Notes under the pieces: generated by a model
What the model was told of the DNA's origin: nothing
The model's input: only the letters and a program-made list of their open reading frames with translations
The model's database searches: none
Translations under genes and position numbers: made by a program
DNA from: Clostridia bacterium
GTDB lineage: Bacteria; Bacillota; Clostridia; Christensenellales; Aristaeellaceae
Length of the DNA: 7,924 nt
NCBI GenBank assembly: GCA_009776385.1
Contig: WRFT01000081.1
Coordinates: 1-7,924, forward strand
Reading direction: 5' to 3'
Shown here: positions 1 through 6,600 of the stretch, piece by piece
Layout of the letters: each line of letters opens with the position of its first letter
Numbering within the stretch: the stretch's first letter is position 1

Positions 1-129
1 AGGCGAGCCATTGAGAACGTGAGTGACCTAGCAAAGATAGATGATTATACGGTGCAGGATGTTGTTGATATGTTCAAGGGAAAAGGCTCCCTAGTCGATG
101 GATATAACGCGGGCAACAAAGAGGATTAG
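1..129 (+). CDS. 3' end of an unidentified ORF of the integrated element (partial)
   Basis: Frame 1 is open from the left edge to a TAG at 127-129 and gives the last 42 residues of a protein (beginning RRAIENVSDL, ending GYNAGNKED). The piece is charged and looks helical, and I do not recognise a family. Its stop lies 2 nt before the integrase ATG, and the integrase Shine-Dalgarno (AGAGG at about 119-123) lies inside its last codons, so the two genes are probably translated together as one operon. Position suggests an accessory gene of the mobile element, for example an excisionase, regulator or small hypothetical, but nothing in the sequence decides this. The start lies outside the window. 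Confidence 0.6.
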   Translation, partial: RRAIENVSDLAKIDDYTVQDVVDMFKGKGSLVDGYNAGNKED

Positions 130-131
130 CA

Positions 132-1334
132 ATGCCAAAGAAAAAAGCGTCTGAACTAAAACGCGCCCGGAACGGTGCCGGAAGCGTTCAATTCCTTGAC
201 AATGGGAAGGTGCGCATACTGTTCATGATGCCCGCGAACCCTGTCACCGGGAAGCCGCCCTATAGAACGAGCATTGACGGCGATACGGCAGAAGCGGCGC
301 GGCTCGCAATGAGTAAACGCATAACCGCCGTTTCTGAAAACACGTATCAAAAGCCGTCATACATGACCTTTGGGACTTGGCTTGATATTTATCAAAATGA
401 GTTTATGGACGGCATCAAGGAAAGTACACGAATAGCCTATGAGGGAATCATCAACCGTTATTTAAAGCCTTGTTTCGGGAAGTATCGCCTTTTTGAATTA
501 AACCCATCGCTTATAAAGAGCGAGTATAATAAGCTTCGCAAGGGTACCGGGAAGAAGAGCGGAATATCACCGAAGACAATACGCAACGTGAACGGGCTCA
601 TGCATAACATACTTGAAAAAGCCGTTGAACCATATAGGCATATACAACGCAACCCGGTTTTAGGTATATCCCTCCCGCGAGTAGAGAAGCGGGAAGCTAC
701 GGTAATTGAACGGGATAACGTTGACCGCTTCTTAGCGGCTATTCGCGGTCATAAATACGAAGCTTTATATTTCTTTGATTTATTCTGCGGCTTGCGTCAA
801 GGCGAGGCACTCGGGTTGACATGGAAGGATGTTGATTTTAAGGACGGATTGATAACCGTTAGGCATCAACTCCAACGCGAGAAGAAGAAGGACGGCATCT
901 ATCGCCTTGTAAGCTTGAAGAACGATGACAAGAGCCGCCGCACAATCAAACCACCTAGAGCCGTTCTGGATATGCTCCGTCATGTCAAGGCAACACAAGC
1001 ACAATGGCGGCTAACCCTTGGCAGTGAATATAATAACCCTATGAATCTGGTATTCACGCATGAAAACGGTCAGCATCTGCCGGCTAATACTGTTTATGTG
1101 CCTTTTAAGAAGATTGTAAGAGGCTTGGGGCTTGGTGACGTACGTTTTCATGATTTACGTACGTCAGCCGGGTTATATGCCCGTGAAAACGGCGCGAGCT
1201 TAAAAGAAATTCAGCTAATGTTAGGTCATAGCGTCCTATCTACCACAATGGATATATACGGCACAAAGTCGGAATACCTTGAGAGTAGGACGGCGGAAAA
1301 CCTTGATGCTTTCATCCGGTCTAGGATGGCTTGA
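132..1334 (+). CDS. int: Tyrosine recombinase / integrase of an ssrA-associated mobile element
   Basis: Site-specific recombinase that would integrate and excise its element by strand exchange through a 3'-phosphotyrosine intermediate. The 400 residues are full length for the phage/Tn916-type integrases. A basic N-terminal arm-binding region (about 1-70) is followed by a core-binding SAM-like domain (about 75-180, with 'TFGTWLDIYQ') and a catalytic domain (about 190-395). The catalytic set is visible: R222 in 'CGLRQGEALGL', probable K263 in 'LKNDDKSRRTI', H340 and R343 in 'FHDLR', H366 in 'LGHS', and nucleophile Y376 in 'DIYGT'. The ATG at 132 has AGAGG about 8 nt upstream. The gene points at the 3' end of ssrA only 102 bp away, a classic tRNA/tmRNA insertion arrangement. 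It is more AT-rich than proA or the PBP gene, with frequent ATA codons, which fits horizontal transfer. Prophage and ICE cannot be told apart from this end alone. Confidence 0.95.
   Translation: MPKKKASELKRARNGAGSVQFLDNGKVRILFMMPANPVTGKPPYRTSIDGDTAEAARLAMSKRITAVSENTYQKPSYMTFGTWLDIYQNEFMDGIKESTRIAYEGIINRYLKPCFGKYRLFELNPSLIKSEYNKLRKGTGKKSGISPKTIRNVNGLMHNILEKAVEPYRHIQRNPVLGISLPRVEKREATVIERDNVDRFLAAIRGHKYEALYFFDLFCGLRQGEALGLTWKDVDFKDGLITVRHQLQREKKKDGIYRLVSLKNDDKSRRTIKPPRAVLDMLRHVKATQAQWRLTLGSEYNNPMNLVFTHENGQHLPANTVYVPFKKIVRGLGLGDVRFHDLRTSAGLYARENGASLKEIQLMLGHSVLSTTMDIYGTKSEYLESRTAENLDAFIRSRMA
1136..1166. repeat. 10-bp perfect inverted repeat inside the integrase gene
   Basis: TGACGTACGT at 1136-1145 and ACGTACGTCA at 1157-1166 are exact reverse complements with an 11-nt spacer. 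They flank the codons for the catalytic H-x-x-R box. The repeat could form a hairpin in the mRNA or be a protein-binding site, or it could be chance. Confidence 0.5.
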
Positions 1335-1352
1335 AATGGCTTTTTTCGTGTC

Positions 1353-1376
1353 GAACTGTATAAAGAACTGTATAAA
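1353..1376. repeat. Tandem direct repeat, 2 x 12 bp
   Basis: GAACTGTATAAA occurs twice with no gap (1353-1364 and 1365-1376), 18 bp after the integrase stop and 60 bp before the tmRNA 3' end. Tyrosine integrases of this type bind short repeated arm-type sites near the ends of their element, so this is a candidate arm site. That role is inferred from position only. Confidence 0.6.
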
Positions 1377-1396
1377 ACGCATTATTTAGACACAAT

Positions 1397-1431
1397 AAAA
1401 CCCTTATAAATCGTTATGATATAAGGGTTTT
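1397..1431. terminator. Bidirectional intrinsic terminator between int and ssrA
   Basis: AAAACCCTTATA (1397-1408) and TATAAGGGTTTT (1420-1431) are a perfect 12-bp inverted repeat with an 11-nt loop. The outer A/T pairs give a TTTT run at the end of the stem on both strands. It would stop int transcripts from the left and tmRNA transcripts from the right; the tmRNA CCA end lies only 5 nt beyond the stem. The stem is AT-rich and the U-run is short, so strength is uncertain. Confidence 0.7.
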
Positions 1432-1436
1432 CTCTA

Positions 1437-1475
1437 TGGTGGAGGTGAGGGGAGTCGAACCCCTGTCCGGAAGCA
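1437..1475. other. Putative attachment site (att junction) in the 3' end of ssrA
   Basis: The acceptor and T-arm end of tmRNA, a well-known target for tyrosine integrases, sits directly next to an intact integrase gene. The crossover should lie within these bases, with the element to the left and the chromosome (ssrA, smpB) to the right. The matching copy of this segment would mark the other end of the element and lies outside the window, so the core borders given here are approximate. Confidence 0.45.
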
Positions 1476-1660
1476 AGCCGACGTTGTGTTCTCCGAGCGC
1501 ATCCCGTGTTTTAAAGTTTCCTCCCCGGACGCCCGCGGGCAGGCTTCCGGTTACGGTAGCTTCATCAATGCCGGTACGCCGCTAAGCTTAAGCGTACCCG
1601 TTCCCCGCTTTCATGACGCCGGTTGCCGGATGTGCGGGGCACCCGGGCCGACGCGCGGCA

Positions 1661-1696
1661 TTAAGCCGCGAAGGCTAAATGATTATTGTCGTTTCT
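1661..1696 (-). other. tmRNA tag-peptide reading frame
   Basis: Read on the minus strand, the frame is AGA AAC GAC AAT AAT CAT TTA GCC TTC GCG GCT TAA, that is (R)NDNNHLAFAA-stop. It resembles the E. coli tag ANDENYALAA, with AGA in the place of the usual GCN resume codon. An in-frame TAA at 1699-1697 limits the tag to these 11 codons. The hydrophobic, Ala-Ala C-terminus is as expected for a proteolysis tag. A later resume codon such as GAC (1690-1688) cannot be excluded. Confidence 0.7.
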
Positions 1697-1783
1697 TTAT
1701 TTGTCCCGTTATTACGCGGTTCAGGGCCGCGGCTCGCTGACAACGCCTTCAAAAACCCCCGTCGAATCCGGAACACCCCCATG

Positions 1784-2260
1784 TTAGCCGTCCGTGTTTC
1801 GCCTGTCACGGAACGCTCTTTGAATTTCCCTTTCCGCGTCATGCTCAGCCGCGCTGGTGCGTTTATCATGCGTATGCTTACCCTTGCACAGGCCCAGTTC
1901 CAGCTTCATCAGCCCGTTTTTCAGGTAGAGCCGCAGCGGAATAAGCGTATAGCCCTGACGCTGCACCAGCCCGTGCAGTTTGCGGATTTCGGGTTTCCGA
2001 AGCAGAAGCTTTTTAGGGCGCATCGGATCTTGATTGGAAAAACTGCCGTGTTCATACGGACTGATATGCATGCCCTCGGCAAAGACCTCTCCGTTTCGCA
2101 CCGCCGCGTATGATTCCTTCATGCTCACACGGCCTTGCCGGATGGATTTGACTTCCGTTCCCTTCAGCACAATGCCGCATTCATAGGTTTCTTCCACAAA
2201 GTAATCGTGCCGCGCCCTACGGTTTTGCGCGACGGGCTTGACGCCCTCATGACCAGGCAT
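1784..2260 (-). CDS. smpB: SsrA-binding protein SmpB
   Basis: RNA-binding partner of tmRNA that brings alanyl-tmRNA to stalled ribosomes and mimics the missing codon-anticodon half. The 158 residues fit the family (about 150-160). Family motifs are 'NRRARHDYFVEETYECGIVLKGTEVKSI' in three parts: NRRARHDY (13-20), GIVLKGTEV (29-37) and KSIR (38-41); then NQDPMRPKKLLL (76-87) and the basic C-terminal tail with GKHTHDKR (127-134), the part that reaches the decoding centre. I chose ATG 2260 because GGGGAGGGG (2266-2274) lies 5 nt upstream and homology begins near there. Longer in-frame starts up to GTG 2317 lack a Shine-Dalgarno and lie above the likely -10. The stop is 3 nt before the mature tmRNA 5' end, so the two partners are probably one transcription unit, divergent from proA. 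Confidence 0.95.
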   Translation of the reverse strand: MPGHEGVKPVAQNRRARHDYFVEETYECGIVLKGTEVKSIRQGRVSMKESYAAVRNGEVFAEGMHISPYEHGSFSNQDPMRPKKLLLRKPEIRKLHGLVQRQGYTLIPLRLYLKNGLMKLELGLCKGKHTHDKRTSAAEHDAEREIQRAFRDRRNTDG

Positions 2261-2294
2261 CACAACCCCTCCCCTGCTCCGCCTCGCGCGGGGC

Positions 2295-2324
2295 ATTATA
2301 GCATAAAGCGGGGACACATTGCAA
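2295..2324 (-). promoter_or_regulatory. Promoter for smpB-ssrA
   Basis: On the minus strand, TTGCAA (2324-2319), an 18-bp spacer and TATAAT (2300-2295), preceded by TGC, make an extended -10. Transcription would start near 2288, giving a leader of about 28 nt before ATG 2260. The -35 hexamer is palindromic and also fits the divergent proA promoter. Confidence 0.65.
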
Positions 2325-2347
2325 TGACGGGTGTCCGCCGATATAAT
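2319..2347 (+). promoter_or_regulatory. Promoter for proA
   Basis: TTGCAA (2319-2324), a 17-bp spacer and a perfect TATAAT (2342-2347). The start would be near 2354, giving a leader of about 37 nt. That is too short for a T-box or riboswitch. The -35 hexamer is the same six bases used by the smpB promoter on the other strand. Confidence 0.65.
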
Positions 2348-2390
2348 GGGATACAGTTTATACAGAGCTTAACGTTTGCGGGGTGCGCGT

Positions 2391-3662
2391 ATGAAGGATA
2401 AGGCTGAAAAAGCACGGGCGGCTTCCCTGGTACTGGCTGCCACAGAGTTTGATTTAAGGAATACGGCGCTGCGAATGGCGGCGGAAGCGTTGCAGAAAGC
2501 CAAAGCCAACCTGTTTGACGCGAACCGCGCCGATAGGGACGATGCCGCGGAGCAAGGCCTCGCGCCGCCCCTGCTGCATCGGCTCGTTTTTGACGAAGGC
2601 AAGCTGTCGGAGGTCATACGGGGGCTTACCGCGCTGGCGGATTTACCCGATCCCATCGGACGCGTGACGCTTTCGCGCGAGCTCACGCCGGGGTTATGTC
2701 TCTACCGTGTCACCTGCCCTATCGGCGTGATCGGCGTCATTTTTGAAAGCCGGCCCGACGCGCTGGTGCAAATTGCTTCGTTGTGCGTCAAAACGGGTAA
2801 CGCGGCGCTATTGAAAGGTGGTTCCGAAGCCAAGCGAACCAACCGCGCGTTGTTTGAGGCGCTTGGCGAGGCTTTCTCGCGCGCAGGGCTGCCTCAAGAT
2901 ACCCTGGGTTTAATGGAGACACGGGATGAAGTAGGGCAGATGCTTGGCTTGGATAGCCTGATTGACTTGATTATACCGCGCGGCAGTAACGCGTTTGTAC
3001 GCGAAATTATCAAAAACAGCCGCATCCCGGTGATGGGCCATGCCGACGGGGTATGCCATGTTTATGTAGACGCGATGTATGATAAGGAGATGGCCTTGCG
3101 CGTCGTTTTGGACAGTAAAACACAATACGCGGCCGTTTGTAACGCGGCGGAAACGCTGTTGGTGCACACGCATTCCGCGGACAGCTTTTTACCGTGCTTA
3201 AAGCCTATGATGGATGACGCGGGCGTCACGTTATACGGCTGCCGGCGCACCCGCGGCATCATCGCATGCCCTGAAGCCGATGAGACCGGCTGGGGGCGCG
3301 AATACTTGGACTTGAAAATGGATGTACGGGTAGTGGACTCGCTTGAAGAAGCCATTGCCCATATTAATCGGTATGGATCCGGGCACACCGACGCCATTGT
3401 AACCACCGACAGCGCCGCGGCGGAGACGTTTATGACGCGGGTGGACAGCGCGGGTGTGTTTCATAACTGCTCGACCCGCTTTTCAGACGGTTTTCGCTAT
3501 GGATTCGGCGCGGAAGTCGGCGTAGCCACGGGCAAGCTGCACGCGCGCGGCCCCGTGGGGACGGAAGGCCTTACTACTTACAAATATCGCTTGATAGGTA
3601 AGGGACACACGGTGGGCGACATGGCAAGCGGCCGCGCTTTTTATACGCATAAAGACCTGTAA
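2391..3662 (+). CDS. proA: Gamma-glutamyl phosphate reductase (glutamate-5-semialdehyde dehydrogenase)
   Basis: Second step of proline synthesis: NADPH-dependent reduction of gamma-glutamyl phosphate to glutamate-5-semialdehyde, in the cytoplasm. The 423 residues match the family (E. coli about 417). Visible motifs are the nucleotide-binding segment CPIGVIGVIFESRPD (109-123) with LLKGGSEA (140-147), IPRGSN (195-200) and VMGHADGVCHVYVD (214-227), the catalytic Cys250 in QYAAVCNAAETLLVH, and the C-terminal GFGAEVGVATGKLHARGP region (371-388). I start at ATG 2391, with GGGGTG 5 nt upstream (2380-2385); the in-frame TTG at 2376 adds five residues without a Shine-Dalgarno. No proB (glutamate 5-kinase) adjoins it, although proBA pairs are usual, so the kinase must be elsewhere. 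It converges on the PBP gene with 19 bp between stops. Confidence 0.96.
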   Translation: MKDKAEKARAASLVLAATEFDLRNTALRMAAEALQKAKANLFDANRADRDDAAEQGLAPPLLHRLVFDEGKLSEVIRGLTALADLPDPIGRVTLSRELTPGLCLYRVTCPIGVIGVIFESRPDALVQIASLCVKTGNAALLKGGSEAKRTNRALFEALGEAFSRAGLPQDTLGLMETRDEVGQMLGLDSLIDLIIPRGSNAFVREIIKNSRIPVMGHADGVCHVYVDAMYDKEMALRVVLDSKTQYAAVCNAAETLLVHTHSADSFLPCLKPMMDDAGVTLYGCRRTRGIIACPEADETGWGREYLDLKMDVRVVDSLEEAIAHINRYGSGHTDAIVTTDSAAAETFMTRVDSAGVFHNCSTRFSDGFRYGFGAEVGVATGKLHARGPVGTEGLTTYKYRLIGKGHTVGDMASGRAFYTHKDL

Positions 3663-3681
3663 CATCAGCGCGGCATATGGC

Positions 3682-6600
3682 TTATCGCAGGGACGCGATG
3701 ACTTGCGTCAAGTAGGACATGGCCGTGGTGAGCGTAGCCGCCTGTAGGTTTTCCTGATCTAACGTTCTGCTTAAATTGAGGATGGCGTCTTCCAACGCCT
3801 GATACATATCCGGATCCGTTACGCCTGATAGTATCAACTGCGCTTGTGCGAGCAGGCTTTCGGCATCGGGCCTAAGCGTAGTCTCCACAACATAATCACC
3901 GCCATGCTGCGTGTACGCGTTGTGCAATGTACACACAATCATGCTGTTGAGCGCGGCGTTACGGTCCGCGTCCGCCGTATATTGCAAGGTGGCAAAATCA
4001 CCAAAGTGTTTTCTGAGCGTATCATCATACTTTGTGCCGATTAAGGGATATAACGGATGCCCCTTCGGGATGACGATAACGCCGCTGTTGCCCACCGATA
4101 CGAACGGGCAGAAATCGGTTGCCAACATTTTAGAATCGCGGCAGATCATCATGACCTTATGCATCTGACATTCCGTGATGGGGCCTGCACCCTTGGCCCA
4201 GTAATCTGTCGTGGTACCATAGCCGAACGCGTCCGCGCGGCAAGCCTCCGTAGCTAACTGCCCTGATACGGCGCATGTCGTTAGTTTTTCCACCCCGTAA
4301 TCCTCCGGGTTCCCCGGCAGTATATCGCGGTTGGGCAATCCCTCGTGAATTTTAGTCATGTAAGCCTTCCACAGGGGTATTGCGCTGTTGGCGGCGGTGG
4401 TTTTTCCTGAGAGGGGCTTATAGTTATCATGCCCTATCCATACACTGGATACGTAATATCCCGTGACACCCGTAAAGGAAATACCCCGGCTGTCGGAGTT
4501 TGTACCTGTCTTGCCTCCGACGGTTTGCCCGGACATTTTGGCGGCGGACCCGGTTCCGTTGGAAATAGCCGTTTTTAGCATGTCTACAATCATGAACGAT
4601 GTGGAATGCTTGAATACTTGCCGCCGCGTTTGCCTGGCATGGCTATCCCATATCACCGTACCGCTCGCGTCTGAGATGCCCAGGAAGGATATCGGCTGCT
4701 GATAAATACCGCCGTTGGCCAGTGTGCCGAACGCGACGGACATCTGCAACGGTGTGATACCGCTGGAACCCAATGAAAGCCCGAACGGCGTGGCGTCGAT
4801 ATGATCTCTGTTGACCCCCATTTGCAGCAGGTAATCCACGGATCTGTCAATTCCCACCAGTGTCATTAATGCCTGAGCCGCCGCCGTGTTATGGCTGCTG
4901 TTCATGGCCTTGCGAAGCGTTTCAGCGCCGACATATCCGCCGCCGCCGAAATTTTGCGGCCAGGAATCCTCGCCCTTAGCGTTCTTCCAACCTTGAATGG
5001 GAACCGGAATGTTGTAAACAATGCTCGCCGGTGAGCCGCCCAGTTCGATGGCCGGCGCATATACCGCTATGGGCTTGATAGAGGAACCGACAGGCATTTT
5101 CATATCCGTTGCGCGGTTGAGCGTCTTGCGCTGCGTCGGCCGGGTGCGTCCGCCCACGATGGCCTTTAGCTCCCCGGTCCGGTAGTCCAGCACGACGGCC
5201 GCGGCTTGAGGCTGTATAATGTCGGTGTAGGTGCCGTCCGCGTTTCGCGGGCGATATACCTTATCGGCAGGGTCACGCAAAGCCGGATAGTTTTTATAGT
5301 TTTCAAGCGTGGATTCCACAATTTCCTGAATACCGGTATCGATGGCCAACATGACCCGGTACCCGCCCGTACGCAGTTTTTGCTCCATGCGATACCTGTT
5401 TTCGGCTGTGTTTTCCAGCTTTTCAAGCGTTAAAAACGCGTTGACAATATCACGGACCGCATACTCCACGTAATGGGCGTACTTGTACATGCCCGCTCCA
5501 TTGCCCGGCGCTTCCGTCAAAACATGAGCGGTTTGGACACTCAGCGCGTCCTGGTACTGGCGCTCGGTGATGAATTGATGATCACGCATGCACCTTAACA
5601 CATAGTCCGTTCTGTCGTTGGTGATGGCGGTATAATCTGTACCGCCCGAATTGTTCCTAACATAAAAATTGCGACGCGGATTATAATAATAAGGATTGCG
5701 TGTCATGCCCGCCATCATGGCACATTCACGAAGCGACAGGTCCTTGAGTGCCTTTCCGAAATACCCTTCAGCCGCCACCTGTACGCCGTAGTAATTTTCA
5801 CCCAGGTATATGGTGTTTAAGTAGGCTTCCAATATTTCTTCCTTGGAATATTCCGTCTCCAGCTGTATGGCTAAATAGGCTTCTTGAATTTTACGTTTGT
5901 AACTTTGCTCATCGGACAGAATGGTTTGCTTGATGAGCTGCTGGGTGATGGTGGAACCCCCCTGTGTGGAGGAGGAAGACAGATTAGATATAAACGCGCC
6001 GACAATACGCTTTAGGTCCACACCGCTATGGGTGTAAAAACGAGCGTCATCGCAGGCGACGAAGGCATGCTGCAAGTAGATAGGCATGGCCTTGATGGAT
6101 ACCATCACACGGTTTTCAATACCCTTATACTCCGTGATAAGCCTGCTTTCGGCATCGTAAATAAAGGAAGTCTGTTCTTGATCGTCTACACGCGCTAAAT
6201 CCAAATTGGGAGCGGTATCCACATACCCCTTGGCGATGCCGATGACGGCGCCGACGGCACATAAGCCCGCCGTTAAAATGATGAGCGCCATCAATCGAAT
6301 GGATTGAACGGCTACTGAAAGGGCGAAGTTCGGTTTGCGCATACGCGGCTTAAACAAAGTGCGGTGTGCAGGTTTTTCATCCGGTGCGTTTGATAGGTAT
6401 GGATCCGCATCGTGCGGATAGGCCGGATACGCGGGTTGTCCCCATGACGCATTGGTTGCGTACGGTTCGTTATACCCGTTTGGGTACGCTTCGCCGCCGT
6501 CCTGCGGGTAAGCCGGATACACGGCATCCTCCCGCGCCGCGTCGTATGGGTACGGTTCGTTATACTCGCTTGGGTACGCTTCGCCGCCGTCCTGCGGGTA

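Larger units (their letters stand above)
1437..1780 (-). ncRNA. ssrA: tmRNA (transfer-messenger RNA)
   Basis: Rescues ribosomes stalled on broken mRNAs: it acts first as an alanyl-tRNA mimic, then as a template for a degradation tag. The 5' end GGGGGTG (1780-1774) pairs with CACCTCC next to an encoded ACCA (1437-1440), giving a 7-bp acceptor stem with CCA encoded. The T-arm (1448-1464) has a GGGG/CCCC stem and the loop TTCGACT, and the 5' part carries the conserved CGGATTCGACGG segment. Long-range pairing of 5' and 3' parts is visible (1741-1747 with 1480-1486; 1732-1736 with 1494-1498). The tag frame ends at TAA 1663-1661 and reads NDNNHLAFAA, preceded by AGA as the likely resume codon. At 344 nt it is a normal one-piece tmRNA. 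It follows smpB by 3 nt with no obvious promoter of its own, so it is probably processed from an smpB-ssrA transcript. Confidence 0.95.

Noticed and set aside
1486..2113. Open frames on the plus strand across ssrA and smpB
   Set aside because: They are antisense to a clear tmRNA and to smpB, lack Shine-Dalgarno sites and show no recognisable protein features.
3631..3674. Inverted repeat GCCGCGC/GCGCGGC across the proA-PBP junction as a shared terminator
   Set aside because: The arms are 7 bp with a 30-nt loop and no T-run follows on either strand, so it does not look like an intrinsic terminator.
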